NCBI RefSeq assembly: GCF_000255655.1
Contig: NZ_JH636434.1
Location: 3,114,716 to 3,178,715, forward strand
Source of the DNA: Schlesneria paludicola DSM 18645
Lineage (GTDB): Bacteria > Planctomycetota > Planctomycetia > Planctomycetales > Planctomycetaceae
DNA length: 64,000 nt
Direction: 5' to 3'
A program made the translations under genes and the position numbers. Positions 38,359 through 48,767 of the stretch are shown here, one piece after another. How positions within the stretch are numbered: position 1 is the stretch's first letter; every line of letters begins with the position of its first letter. Below the pieces are notes generated by a model. The model did no database searches, had not been told where the DNA came from, and saw only the letters and a list, made by a program, of their open reading frames with translations.

Positions 38359-41300
38359 ATGTTTGAAAAAGTCGGTGATGCAGAGTTTGTTCGCGGTGAG
38401 CATGAAGCGCTCAAGTTCTGGAACGAACGGTCGATTTTTGCCAAGCTGCGCGAACAAATTGCCGGGAAACCCACCTGGAGCTTCCTGGACGGTCCTATCA
38501 CCGCCAATAACCCCATGGGTGTGCACCACGCCTGGGGACGCACTTACAAAGACACCTTTCAACGCTATTGGGCAATGAACGGTCGAGATCTCCGCTACCA
38601 AAACGGCTTCGACTGCCAGGGCCTGTGGGTCGAAGTTGAAGTCGAAAAGCAGTTGGGACTGGGGGCCAAGAGCCAGATCGAAGCCTATGGCATCGACAAG
38701 TTCGTCCATGCCTGTAAGCAGCGTGTCTTGAAATACGCCGCGATTCAGACGGAACAATCCATCCGCCTTGGCTATTGGATGGAGTGGGACGATCCAAAAC
38801 AGTTGCGCCGGTTGGCCGAGGCCATTGGCACTGACGACCGTGTCGAATTCACGCCTCCCAAGCTTCCCAACGAAGTCATCAGCGACACGGCGGAAGCAAT
38901 CGTTTCCAGGCTGGGGAATCCGGATTGGGGCGGTAGCTATTTCACGTTCTCGACCGAGAATAATGAAACAATCTGGACCTTCCTGAAGAAATGCTTCGAA
39001 CGCGGCAAAGTTTACCGCGGTCACGACGTGATGCCGTGGTCGGGGCGCGGGGGAAGCGCCTATAGCCAGATGGAAGTGGCCGACGGCCGCAAACTGACCG
39101 TGCACCGCAGTTGCTTCGTCCGCTTTCCTGTCGTCCGTGATCCGGCCCCTGAAGGTCAGCCGCCGGAATTCCTGCTGGTCTGGACCACGACCCCCTGGAC
39201 GCTGACGAGCAACGTCGCTGCGGCGGTGAATCCCGACCTGGATTATGTGAAGCTGAAGACGAAGCGCGATGGAGCGATTTATTACTTCGCCAAAGACAAC
39301 CTGGAATTCCAGCGGCTCGCCAAAGAGTTCAAAGAAGGATTTGGACGACCGGAATGGAACTGGCCTCACGGCACACCCAAGCTCAAGACGCTCGGCCAGC
39401 TCTTCAAAGAAACAGGCGGCTACGAGATCGAAGGAACGATCAAAGGTGCCGAAATGGTCGGCTGGCAATACACAGGCCCCTTTGACGACCTACCGGCTCA
39501 ATCTTCCATCGGCGGCGTTCCGCGCGATCCGCGACTGGGCGAAAAAACGGGGATCACCTGCCATCGCGTGATCGATGGCGGACGCGACTTCAAAGGCAAT
39601 CCCAATGTCGTCGCAGGCGAAGGAACGGGCATCGTCCATATCGCACCGGGTTGCGGGGACGTGGATCATCAATTGGGAATCGCCGCCGGCGTTGTCGGGA
39701 TCGCGCCACTGGCCGAAGACGGACGTTTTGTCGATGGGTTCGGTGATTTCACGGGCCGCGAAGCGACCGATCCCACCACGGTCGATCTGGTGTTCGCCAA
39801 ACTGAAAGAAAAACATCTGCTCGTCGCGGACGAGAAGTATCCGCACATCTATCCGTTCTGCTGGCGGACCGGTGATGAACTGGTCTTCCGTCTGGTCGAT
39901 GAGTGGTTTATCGATATGGACTGGCGTGATGAAATCATGCAAGTCACCGATCGCATCCGCTGGCTGCCCGACAGCATTCAGGGGGGCGAGCGTGAGCGCG
40001 AGTGGCTCACCAACATGCGCGACTGGATGATCTCGAAGAAGCGATTCTGGGGTCTGGCGCTACCGATCTGGATCAACCCCGACGATCCCACCGACTTCGA
40101 AGTGATGGGATCACTGTCCGAGTTGAAGTCGCGCGCCGTCGAAGGCTGGGATCAATTCGAAGGCCACACACCTCACAAGCCCTGGATCGATCTCGTCAAA
40201 ATCCGTAGCGAGAAAACGGGCGCCGTCTTGTCACGCATTCCTGACGTGGGCAATCCATGGCTGGATGCCGGGATCGTGTCGTTCAGCACACTGGGATTCA
40301 ATACGCACCCCGAGTACTGGCGCAAGTGGTATCCGGCCGATCTGGTCACGGAATGTTTTCCGGGACAGTTCCGAAACTGGTTTTATTCGTTGCTGTCGAT
40401 GGCCACGATGATGAACTGGGACCGTACGGAAGATCCGGAACAGAAAAAGCCGTTCAAGACGCTGCTCGGTCATCGCCTGGTCATGAACGAAGCAGGCAAG
40501 CCGATGCACAAGTCGGATGGCACGGCAATCTGGTTTGAAGAAGCGGCCGAGCAACTGGGCGTCGATACGATGCGCTGGATGTACCTGGCTCAAAATCCCG
40601 CCAGCGATTTACGCTTTGGTACCCGCCATCCCGATAAGCCCGTGACACTGGAAACGGTGCATGGTCCGACGGACACGACGATCGACGGGGTGAAGACGCA
40701 CGTCGTGACCAGCACGCCGGCTGACGAAACGCGGCGCCTGGTCCTGATCCCACTGTGGAACAGCTACGCGTTCTTCGTGAACTACGCTCGCTTGGATGAA
40801 TTCCACCCCGATGCGCCGCAGGTACCTGTTGCTAACCGTCCCGAGATCGATCGGTGGTTGCTGTCCAACCTGCAAGCATTAATCAGCGGGATGAGAACCG
40901 CGTTCGAAGACTACAACTCGCCCGACGCCGCACGACTGGCGGCCGAGTTCATCAATAACCTGTCTTCGTGGTACATCCGCCGCAATCGACGTCGATTCTG
41001 GCGGTCGAAAGACGCGGGCGACGCCGACAAACTCGCCGCATACCAGACTCTGTATGAAGTCCTGGTGACTTTGACCAAGCTGCTCGCACCAATGATCCCG
41101 TTCCTCGCCGAGCGGATGTATCAAAATCTTGTGGTTCAGCCCGCAAAGGACAAGGACGGGGCCACGGTGCCTGAATCGGTCCACCTCTGCGCGTATCCGA
41201 CGCCCAACTTCGATTATTTAGATCGTGACCTGAACGACCGGATGTCGACCGCCCAACTGGTTGTCGCACTCGGTCACAAATTGCGTGACGAAACAAATCA

Positions 41301-41973
41301 GCGCGTGCGTCAGCCACTTTTGGAACTGCGCGTCTCGGCCAGCAGTGCCGCGCAGCGCGACGCGATCCAGCAATTGAACGACGTGATTCGTGAAGAATTG
41401 AACGTCAAACGCGTGACCTTCTGCGACAGCCTCGCGGATATCGTCAAGTATGTTTACAAGGCAAACCTGAAGACTTTAGGGCCGAAATACGGAAAACTGC
41501 TGAACCTACTGCGAGAAAAATTGCCGACAGTCGATCCGAGCTTGCTGGCCCCTGTCCGAAACGGAGAATCCGTCACGATCTCGCTCGATGGCCACACCGT
41601 GACGCTCGCCCCTGAAGATGTGCAGGTTGGTACGGAGCAGGCAACGGGTTGGGTCTGCGCTGACGATCGCGGAATCCAACTCGCTCTTTCAACCGAGCTG
41701 ACTTCCGAGCTGATTCGCGAAGGAATGGCGCGCGACTTTATTCGACAGGTTCAACAGTTGCGCAAGGACGCGGACCTGGAAATCGAAAATCATATCCGAA
41801 TCGGATACATGTCCGACGACGATCAAGTGATTTGGATGTTGCGCGAATGGGCAGATCTGATTCGCAGCGAGACCCTGGCAGATGAATTGACATCCGCGGG
41901 GACGGCAGCGTCTGATAGCGCCGCAGTCAACGTGGGCGAAGCCAAAGTCTTTGTCTGGATTGAACGAGTCTGA
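38359..41973 (+). CDS. ileS: Isoleucine--tRNA ligase, long form with divergent signature motifs
   Basis: 1204 residues. Class I synthetase: the HIGH-equivalent is H56-H57-A-W-G in [10 protein letters not shown], and the KMSKS-equivalent is M716-H-K-S719 in [11 protein letters not shown]. The editing (CP1) region contains [18 protein letters not shown] and [42 protein letters not shown] and the anticodon-binding helix bundle follow, with a long C-terminal domain. It charges tRNA-Ile with isoleucine. The length and HHAWG/MHKS variants set it apart from the standard ~930-residue bacterial enzyme and resemble eukaryotic-like or type 2 forms. Confidence 0.93.
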   Translation: MFEKVGDAEFVRGEHEALKFWNERSIFAKLREQIAGKPTWSFLDGPITANNPMGVHHAWGRTYKDTFQRYWAMNGRDLRYQNGFDCQGLWVEVEVEKQLGLGAKSQIEAYGIDKFVHACKQRVLKYAAIQTEQSIRLGYWMEWDDPKQLRRLAEAIGTDDRVEFTPPKLPNEVISDTAEAIVSRLGNPDWGGSYFTFSTENNETIWTFLKKCFERGKVYRGHDVMPWSGRGGSAYSQMEVADGRKLTVHRSCFVRFPVVRDPAPEGQPPEFLLVWTTTPWTLTSNVAAAVNPDLDYVKLKTKRDGAIYYFAKDNLEFQRLAKEFKEGFGRPEWNWPHGTPKLKTLGQLFKETGGYEIEGTIKGAEMVGWQYTGPFDDLPAQSSIGGVPRDPRLGEKTGITCHRVIDGGRDFKGNPNVVAGEGTGIVHIAPGCGDVDHQLGIAAGVVGIAPLAEDGRFVDGFGDFTGREATDPTTVDLVFAKLKEKHLLVADEKYPHIYPFCWRTGDELVFRLVDEWFIDMDWRDEIMQVTDRIRWLPDSIQGGEREREWLTNMRDWMISKKRFWGLALPIWINPDDPTDFEVMGSLSELKSRAVEGWDQFEGHTPHKPWIDLVKIRSEKTGAVLSRIPDVGNPWLDAGIVSFSTLGFNTHPEYWRKWYPADLVTECFPGQFRNWFYSLLSMATMMNWDRTEDPEQKKPFKTLLGHRLVMNEAGKPMHKSDGTAIWFEEAAEQLGVDTMRWMYLAQNPASDLRFGTRHPDKPVTLETVHGPTDTTIDGVKTHVVTSTPADETRRLVLIPLWNSYAFFVNYARLDEFHPDAPQVPVANRPEIDRWLLSNLQALISGMRTAFEDYNSPDAARLAAEFINNLSSWYIRRNRRRFWRSKDAGDADKLAAYQTLYEVLVTLTKLLAPMIPFLAERMYQNLVVQPAKDKDGATVPESVHLCAYPTPNFDYLDRDLNDRMSTAQLVVALGHKLRDETNQRVRQPLLELRVSASSAAQRDAIQQLNDVIREELNVKRVTFCDSLADIVKYVYKANLKTLGPKYGKLLNLLREKLPTVDPSLLAPVRNGESVTISLDGHTVTLAPEDVQVGTEQATGWVCADDRGIQLALSTELTSELIREGMARDFIRQVQQLRKDADLEIENHIRIGYMSDDDQVIWMLREWADLIRSETLADELTSAGTAASDSAAVNVGEAKVFVWIERV

Positions 41974-42199
41974 ACTGTCACCGGGCGATCGTTTCGCGTC
42001 AGTCAGGCTGAACGAAACGGCAGTGTGTCTGATTGAGAACGACCTATTCGACACCGCTCGTACTGGGGGGACCGACTCCGTGCGCCAAATCAATGACCGC
42101 TTTGCGCGGGCACGTTGCCCAAGGATTCCACCAAGGAATGAACGCAGCTTCGTGACCGAGAATCGATTGAAGGCGTCTCACGCTCGCGGTGGAAGCACG

Positions 42200-42955
42200 A
42201 TGAAAGCCGTGCTGATCACACTGGTGGTCGTATGCGGAGGCGGTTTTCTACTTTGTGCGGGACTGGGGGTCGCGGGCTACATCTGGTTGCAGCGAAGCTT
42301 TGCGCACCTTCACATGACTGATCCGACGCAAGTCCGTGAACTGACCGCAGAGATCGTCGAGATTGAGCTGCCTCGCGAACTGCAGCCTAAAAACGCCATC
42401 TCGTTTCTGGGCACTCGAATCATCTCGTACCACTGGTGCCCGTCGGGCACCTGCAATGACGAGGACGCGTCTGAACTGGCCCTGGTTTCCATTCCCAATT
42501 CGAAGGACGGCAATGGGATCCACTTCGAGGTGGACACCACGTTTGACGATACGATCGATGAGCGCTTCATTCACTACACGAGAACAGTCCAAGAATTTGA
42601 AATACGTGGCAAGGCGTATCCGTTCACCTTCGTCTTCGGCGAGGCAAAACCAGCACCCGCGGAACGCACGACGGATGACGATGTCGAGGACATGGAATCA
42701 AAATCCTCAGAACAGGCCTCGTCGGATGTGGATGCCAATCAGCCGATTGCAATTCCATCCGACTCGCCTGCCACGGCGGCATCAACGACGGAACCAATCG
42801 ACACGGCGCTGCCGACGACAACAGGGGGGCAGAAAACCTGGTGGATCCATGGCGAGTTTCCTGGCAAAAAAGGGCGATGCAAATTGGATCTGCAGTTAAA
42901 CGCCGACGAATATGACGAAGCAAAAATTCATGCCATGTTGCGTTCGATCCGCTGA
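42200..42955 (+). CDS. Membrane-anchored protein of unknown function
   Basis: 251 residues from ATG 42200 (GGTGGAAG upstream); an open frame from 41951 overlaps ileS, but its first 83 codons look non-coding. An N-terminal hydrophobic helix (VLITLVVVCGGGFLLCAGLGVAGYIWL, residues 4-30) anchors a soluble domain (about 35-150), which contains a possible disulfide pair in WCPSGTC. A Ser/Thr/Asp-rich linker (about 155-210) separates a C-terminal beta segment (TWWIHGEFPGKKGRCKLDLQL). I do not recognise the family. It lies between ileS and coaE, all on the plus strand. Confidence 0.65.
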   Translation: MKAVLITLVVVCGGGFLLCAGLGVAGYIWLQRSFAHLHMTDPTQVRELTAEIVEIELPRELQPKNAISFLGTRIISYHWCPSGTCNDEDASELALVSIPNSKDGNGIHFEVDTTFDDTIDERFIHYTRTVQEFEIRGKAYPFTFVFGEAKPAPAERTTDDDVEDMESKSSEQASSDVDANQPIAIPSDSPATAASTTEPIDTALPTTTGGQKTWWIHGEFPGKKGRCKLDLQLNADEYDEAKIHAMLRSIR

Positions 42956-43055
42956 ACCCGCAACAGGCGTGCAGCGAGATTCCTCGACGAATAGACCGTC
43001 GATTCCGGCGTGCGACAGATTGAGTGTTGACTACGAATGAGAAAGTGAGGCCCGT

Positions 43056-43760
43056 GTGGCCAGTGCATCAACTGCTTCGGCCACGTTGGAATCTCAACGT
43101 CGAATTCCTGTTGTCGGGATTGTCGGGGGAATCGGTTCTGGAAAAAGCGCGGTGGCCAATTGGGTCGCCGAACGCGCCAAATTGACGGTTTTAAATGCCG
43201 ACGCGTTGGGCCATCTCGCCCTGCGGGCAGAGACCGTCAAACAGGCGCTGTGTCAGCGATTCGGCGATTCCATCCTGGGGAGCGATGGAGAAATCGTGCG
43301 AGCGGCGCTGGCGCAGCAGGTATTCGGAAATGACGCGAGTCATCAAAAGGCTCGGCAGGATCTCGAACAGATCGTGCATCCAGAGATCCATCGCCAGATC
43401 ATGGCCGGAGTCGACGCGGCGATTGTGGCCAATCAAGACGCCGTTCTCTTGGATGCCGCCATTCTGCTGGAAGCGGGCTGGAGAACTCGCTGTGACCTGG
43501 TGGTGTTTATCGACACGCCGGATGAGATTCGCCTGTCACGCGTGAAGGAAAACCGCGGATGGTCTGAAGAGGAACTGCGGCGACGCGAATCGAGCCAGTG
43601 GAGCCTGATGGAGAAACGACGCGAGTCAGATCTGATCATCGCAAACGATCGCGACCTCGATCATGCCGGACAGCAACTTTTGACGGCACTGGAAGAACGC
43701 AGCATCATACCTCGCAACTCGTATCGGCTGACGGAATCGGATCGTCGAAGCAGCGCATGA
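43056..43760 (+). CDS. coaE: Dephospho-CoA kinase
   Basis: 234 residues from GTG 43056, preceded by GAGG. P-loop GIVGGIGSGKSAVA (about 20-33), then LNADALGHLAL, VHPEIHRQI, LLDAAILLEAG and VVFIDTPDEIRLSRV, all standard CoaE features. It performs the last step of CoA synthesis (dephospho-CoA to CoA). The C-terminal ~20 residues are polar and extra. The other CoA genes of the window (coaB, coaC) are about 11 kb away. Confidence 0.92.
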   Translation: MASASTASATLESQRRIPVVGIVGGIGSGKSAVANWVAERAKLTVLNADALGHLALRAETVKQALCQRFGDSILGSDGEIVRAALAQQVFGNDASHQKARQDLEQIVHPEIHRQIMAGVDAAIVANQDAVLLDAAILLEAGWRTRCDLVVFIDTPDEIRLSRVKENRGWSEEELRRRESSQWSLMEKRRESDLIIANDRDLDHAGQQLLTALEERSIIPRNSYRLTESDRRSSA

Positions 43761-43785
43761 CAATCACGACGTCATGCACAGCGAT

Positions 43786-45471
43786 TTAGTTCGAGTCCAT
43801 GTGAAACCCGCTAATTCGTGTCACCGTCAGCAGACACACCAAAAACTGAATCGCCAGGATGCGGAGCGAAATTCGCTGACGAACGTCGGGATCGTTTGAT
43901 TGCGACAACATCGATTCGATTTCGAAACTTGCCAACCAGATCAGCCAGGGCATGAACAACAGCCAAAGCCTTGCCGCCTCGCCGGAGTTTTTTCCTGTGA
44001 CCCACAGGATGCCCCACACCAGCGTCAACGAAGTCACGATCTTGAGAGTTTGAGTCCCCCAGCCGCTTCCGCGACCGCGAAAGCCAGAACTCAATCCATG
44101 AACACAGCCCAATAGCGCCAGGAATGCGATCGGCCAGCCCGCGGCGAATGAGAGTTCGAGCGGATTGACCAGCAGCCACTTCCAATAGGTGCGGGGATAC
44201 TGCCGATAAAATCCCGCATGATTCTGGTAGTTCCACCACCAAACCGTCAGCAGATTGATGTGAGCAAAAACGCCCAGAAGCACCGTGGGAATTGCGCCAC
44301 CGACAACTGCGGCTAATAAACAAAGGCCGTGTCGCAAGGTCAGTGGAGAGGTGAACGCTGTCCCTGAATTGATTGCAGTACGGCCTCGCCGGTCTCGCAC
44401 GAACTGCCAGAGGTTGCCCCCCAGCGTCAAGCAGAATGCGGCAAGAAGGACCGGCAAGAAGGCCAGACTGCAGAGAAGGCAACACCAGGTCATCAGCCCC
44501 GCGAGCCATGACAGCCACAATGAACGCCGCTCCCACGCGGTCAGCCAAATCCAGACCAGCAGCATGCCAAGGCAGGGAAAGGCCGCGTCCGATTTGGGAA
44601 TGAACATGGCCAGCGCGGGAACCGCGGGCCAAAGAGCGGCACAGGTCCAGGCGTTGGCGGCCGAAACGGATCGCCGAATCAGGCCGTAGAGCGGTACCAC
44701 CGTCAACGATGCCGAGAACATCACGATCAGGGTCGCAAGCCAGAGCACACGTCGATCGAGCGGCAGCAGAGTCCTCGGCGGATGCCCTCGCAACGAATTC
44801 GTGGCGATCACGTCGCACGATTCACGGAACGATCCGGGCTGTGTCGCATCAAGAAAAGCAGACAGGACCGGGGACGATTCGCAGAGCATGAACAGGCCGT
44901 GAAAGACGAGAAACAGGCCCGGCGGATGAGTCCCGGTGTGCAGGACATCCCCTTCACGCATCAATTCCTCATAGCGGGCCAGCAATGCCCCGGCACGCGG
45001 ATCATCGTAACGCGCCCGCGTGAAATAGCCCGACGAGCTGGGGTAGTAGAGCACAAAGGCCGATTTCCCGACGCGGTTCTTGATCGGCGCAATCTCTTGG
45101 ACCAGCCACAACCAGGCGACGCCCAACACGACAAGTCCCGCGAGCCAGGCGACCGATTCGAAGCGATACCTCGATGATTCGGCAAATGCCTCAAACCGCT
45201 GTCGGCCACGAATGACGAACGCAATGAACATCGAGCTGATCACGAGCCCGCTCGCCAGATTCCAAGGGGAATCTGGTTCAGTCGCGGCACGATCCCACGT
45301 CCACTCCCCTGGAACTCCCAGTGGGAGGGACGTGCACCAGAGCACGGCGAGCATCGCCAGTGAACCAATGAGGAGAGACAGCCAGATTTTCACGTCCCGG
45401 TTACCTGCACGACGTCTCGATGTGACATTCTTCGACCACGAATGCCCATCCTCAACAAAATCGTCCGACAA
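43786..45471 (-). CDS. Polytopic membrane protein, GT39/PMT-like
   Basis: 561 residues with about 11-12 membrane helices. The large loop after the third helix contains THPPGLFLVFHGL, the His-Pro-Pro-Gly pattern seen in GT39/ArnT-like glycosyltransferases that use lipid-linked sugars, and a Tyr-rich start of that loop (VLYYPSSSGYF). Such enzymes glycosylate proteins or lipids on the outer face of the membrane. The start is probably TTG 45471, with GTG 45390 as an alternative just before the first helix. The gene follows the metalloprotease on the same strand with a 34-base gap. The family call is moderate and the acceptor unknown. Confidence 0.6.
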   Translation of the reverse strand: MSDDFVEDGHSWSKNVTSRRRAGNRDVKIWLSLLIGSLAMLAVLWCTSLPLGVPGEWTWDRAATEPDSPWNLASGLVISSMFIAFVIRGRQRFEAFAESSRYRFESVAWLAGLVVLGVAWLWLVQEIAPIKNRVGKSAFVLYYPSSSGYFTRARYDDPRAGALLARYEELMREGDVLHTGTHPPGLFLVFHGLFMLCESSPVLSAFLDATQPGSFRESCDVIATNSLRGHPPRTLLPLDRRVLWLATLIVMFSASLTVVPLYGLIRRSVSAANAWTCAALWPAVPALAMFIPKSDAAFPCLGMLLVWIWLTAWERRSLWLSWLAGLMTWCCLLCSLAFLPVLLAAFCLTLGGNLWQFVRDRRGRTAINSGTAFTSPLTLRHGLCLLAAVVGGAIPTVLLGVFAHINLLTVWWWNYQNHAGFYRQYPRTYWKWLLVNPLELSFAAGWPIAFLALLGCVHGLSSGFRGRGSGWGTQTLKIVTSLTLVWGILWVTGKNSGEAARLWLLFMPWLIWLASFEIESMLSQSNDPDVRQRISLRILAIQFLVCLLTVTRISGFHMDSN

Positions 45472-45505
45472 GTGAAGTCCGAGAGATCAGGTCCTGGCAA
45501 CAACT

Positions 45506-48220
45506 TCAAGGTTCGTTCGCAGGAATCAATTCGATCGGTTCCTGACGTTCTTTTCCATTGGGCTCGCTAAACAGGAAGAACCCGCCACCGCGTGACGACT
45601 GTGGCTTCCCATAGTCTTCAGATTCGGCATCGAGAATCTGCTTGATTCTCAGCTTCGAGTCGAGCAGATGTGCCCGCGAATAGTCATCCAGTTTCAAATC
45701 GGCTTTTGCCACCGCGGCATCAATGCGCGACTGCAAATCGACGAGATGCAGTCTGACGAGAACCCGCGCGTCTTCTGGAAGTTTCAACTGGAGCGCGCTG
45801 TCTGACGGAGTCTTGCGAACGATATCGCTTAACTGTCGCAAGGCGGCGCGCTGCACATTCCTGCGGAAGCTCGAGATGTACTGGTTGCGATTGGTGAATT
45901 CCCCCGCAGGTGGTGCGGCCAGTTCCGCGAACAGGCCTTCCGTCACCGACTTCAGATGCTCAGCCAACGTGTAGACATCGTCTGTGGCCGCGGCTTTCAG
46001 TTCGCCATCCTGCAATCGAGCCAACACGGCGGCCCCGTAGCAGTGGTTCAGCATCCCCCCGCCACCGGTTTGGAAATCGGCAATCAAACTGTGAATCGGG
46101 AAGTCGACGCGTCGAACTTCCGGTGAACCCCAGTGTGACCAACGCGTGGCGGCGAGCGAATTCAAAACGGTCGGATCGAACTTGTGTGAGACAAATCCTT
46201 GCTCGAGCAACAGCTTGGTGGCCGCACGCTGTTGTGCGGGATCGACGAGCTTGAAGGGGATTCGTGCCTGGTTATCGCCCTTATGATCGCGATAAACCTG
46301 GACACCACCAATTAACCGCGCGGCAAGGTGGACGGTACGGTAGTGCTCACGCAACAGGATCGCGAAGGCCTGTCGGGCCCGCTGATAACCATCGCCAGTG
46401 TCAACCGTCCGCTCCAGAAGCTTCGGCAGAATCGCATTCACGGTCGCGACCTGGCGCTGAGCATACGCAATCGGATCTTTCCCCAAATCAAATCGATTGG
46501 ATTGCGGGTCGGGATCATTGGCCTCGGTATCTTCATCGGTCCCGTAATCGAGACCGGGTTCACCGCTGCGCACTGCGACTTTTAGCAGTTCGGCATTTTC
46601 GTCGCCGCTGACCGGCTTGTAACCGTACTCAATCGCCCAGTAGTCATAGGGACCGAGCGTTGTCGTGTAATAGGGGGTCTGCTTCACCCCGGCCGCAACG
46701 ATGTTCACTGGCGAATAGTCCATAACGCTGGCCACGGTCGGCTCATTAACTTTGGCGGGATCTTCGATCTCGGCAAGTGTCTTCCAGGTGCTCGCTTTGA
46801 AGTTGTGACGCAGACCAAGTGTGTGCCCCACTTCGTGCATCACGACCTCTTTCAAGGCTTGTTTCAAGTAGTCTTCAGGCAACTCACCGCGTTTCTCGGT
46901 CAGCCCCATGCCGGCAAACACCGCGGCGGCAAAGCTGGTCTGCTGCTGCATGCCCCAGGACAGTCGGCATTCATTGTGACGGTGATTAGCAGGAAGATGG
47001 CTGAGTCGCGATGCCCCTTGTGGTGGTTCTTCGCCCAGCAGCACACCCACGGTGGAAGGGGTGAAGTTTTCGTAGGTCGTCTTCCATGACCGCAGGAAGC
47101 TGGCGTCGAAGATGATGTCCGCATCGAGAATCTGGCCCGTCAACGGATTGACGCGCGAGGGGCCCATGGCAAAACCGGCTTCGGCGGTAATCCAGCGGAA
47201 GGTGTTGTGCTCGACGTCTTCCGGATCCCACGTGTCTTCGTCACGTTGTTGACGCACTTCGATGGCATTGTCAAAGCCTAGTTTGTCGAACGCCTTGTTC
47301 CACTCTTCAATCCCCTCGCGAACGATGGGTCGCAAATTCACGGGAACCGTCTTTTCCAAGTGAAAGACGATGGGATTCTTCGGCGGCGAGATTTTCGCGC
47401 TCGGATCGAGTTTCTGCAGGTCCCAGCGATTGATGTAACGCACGAAGTTTTGATCGTCGCTATTGTCGCTAAAATCCTTCGTCACCGTCAGAAAGTATCC
47501 AATCCGATCATCGGCTTTGCGTGGGCGATAACCAGTCTGAGGAAGCTGGCTGATGCTGTAGTGCACCATCACCTGCATCCCACGAGCATCGGGCACCGCA
47601 TCCGATTCATGCATGGGATCGCGCGAGTAAACGGCGGCGACGTCGATTTCAATGTTCTTATCGAATCCTTTGACGCTCGCAATCGTACTTCGGTCGTAGA
47701 CGAATGACGCGACCAGCATTCGTCCGATCAATTCGTCGTCGCTCAAGAAAATGCGCGTCATATCGACCAGATGGCCACCCGGCGTATCCGTCAGAATGGG
47801 TAGCGCGTACAGCACGGCATCGCTGTACGCGAGTTTCACCGCTTGCGCTTCAGGGGTTCCGGCTTTCGCCTTAAACTTCACATTCCGCCGCAGGACGTGG
47901 ATCTTTTCGCCGACTTTTCGAAACGACCAAAGGACATCATCGCCCCAGGTCATCCCACCCAGCACCATTCCCTGACTGGCCCCCCGGGCGATCGAACTGA
48001 GCATCAGGAAATCCTGATTCAACTTCGATTGCTTCAGATCGATCAGGATCTGCTGATCCTTGGAATAAACGGTAAACAGCCCGTCGACCTTCTTCATTCC
48101 GGTCGTCAACGTCTCGAACTTCGACGGGGTGGCGGCGGCAGGCTGTTGCGCCTCGACGGTCATGGAGGAAAGGCATGCTGTGAGTGCCACAAACATCAAC
48201 AGGCAAGCAGGTCGAGGCAT
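45506..48220 (-). CDS. Secreted zinc metalloprotease (DUF5117/DUF4953 type)
   Basis: 904 residues from ATG 48220 (AAGG 7 bases upstream); the open frame continues to 48493 without support. A signal peptide (1-25, LLMFVALTACLSSMTVEA) directs export. The N-terminal domain (about 35-300) matches DUF5117/5118, and the catalytic domain has H462-E-x-x-H466-x-x-G-x-x-H472, the extended metzincin zinc motif, with PYDYWAIEYGYKP downstream. The C-terminal half is helical (DUF4953-like). These are large extracytoplasmic proteases of uncertain substrate, frequent in Bacteroidota and Planctomycetota. A GT39-like gene follows. Confidence 0.9.
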   Translation of the reverse strand: MPRPACLLMFVALTACLSSMTVEAQQPAAATPSKFETLTTGMKKVDGLFTVYSKDQQILIDLKQSKLNQDFLMLSSIARGASQGMVLGGMTWGDDVLWSFRKVGEKIHVLRRNVKFKAKAGTPEAQAVKLAYSDAVLYALPILTDTPGGHLVDMTRIFLSDDELIGRMLVASFVYDRSTIASVKGFDKNIEIDVAAVYSRDPMHESDAVPDARGMQVMVHYSISQLPQTGYRPRKADDRIGYFLTVTKDFSDNSDDQNFVRYINRWDLQKLDPSAKISPPKNPIVFHLEKTVPVNLRPIVREGIEEWNKAFDKLGFDNAIEVRQQRDEDTWDPEDVEHNTFRWITAEAGFAMGPSRVNPLTGQILDADIIFDASFLRSWKTTYENFTPSTVGVLLGEEPPQGASRLSHLPANHRHNECRLSWGMQQQTSFAAAVFAGMGLTEKRGELPEDYLKQALKEVVMHEVGHTLGLRHNFKASTWKTLAEIEDPAKVNEPTVASVMDYSPVNIVAAGVKQTPYYTTTLGPYDYWAIEYGYKPVSGDENAELLKVAVRSGEPGLDYGTDEDTEANDPDPQSNRFDLGKDPIAYAQRQVATVNAILPKLLERTVDTGDGYQRARQAFAILLREHYRTVHLAARLIGGVQVYRDHKGDNQARIPFKLVDPAQQRAATKLLLEQGFVSHKFDPTVLNSLAATRWSHWGSPEVRRVDFPIHSLIADFQTGGGGMLNHCYGAAVLARLQDGELKAAATDDVYTLAEHLKSVTEGLFAELAAPPAGEFTNRNQYISSFRRNVQRAALRQLSDIVRKTPSDSALQLKLPEDARVLVRLHLVDLQSRIDAAVAKADLKLDDYSRAHLLDSKLRIKQILDAESEDYGKPQSSRGGGFFLFSEPNGKERQEPIELIPANEP

Positions 48221-48767
48221 GAAGAAACCTTCTGAGCAAGTGATCGCAGGTAGAACCGCTCCGGACAATTTACGCATTCTGCCTAAATTTAACATCATTA
48301 TGGCACGAGAGAAGTGGTGGAGGCATACGCGAACTGGGAAAAGTGAGAGGTTCCGGCGGAACTTCAACATTTCTGTCAGATTATAGGCTGTGCAGAACGC
48401 TCCGGATGAATCAATTGAGCTGAATTTGCCGCCGATGGCGATCGAAATCTGCCGGACTCCCAATGCAAAGTGGGTTGTCGTGGTTCGCCGCAACAGCTTC
48501 CGCTCTCTGTGGATTGATTAAACGGCCGATAATGGAGGTCACCGAACGCGATGAATTTCGATGTCGTGACAGTTCACGACGGATGACGATGCCCAGAAAA
48601 CCTGAATTCCGCGTGAACGGTCAATTCGGAGTCGCACCGCTCAGGACGAGCGAATAGCCTGAATAATCTCGATCCGTGGAACAGCCGCCAACTTAGGCAT
48701 TCGCAACTCTTCCACAGTGAAGGGGTTTGGTAATTTTCTCACCGAAAACAGCGCACAAGGGTCCGTC
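48221..48767. other. Divergent upstream region of the protease and the PilM-like gene
   Basis: 547 bases. The stretch 48275-48400 is AT-richer and includes a near-palindrome AGGTTCCGGCGGAACTT (48348-48364), a possible operator. Short open frames run through the region, but none has both a start signal and protein-like composition. No clear promoter boxes were identified. Confidence 0.4.

Noticed and set aside
38311-39468. 385-codon minus-strand frame
   Set aside because: Antisense to ileS, which carries all the synthetase motifs.
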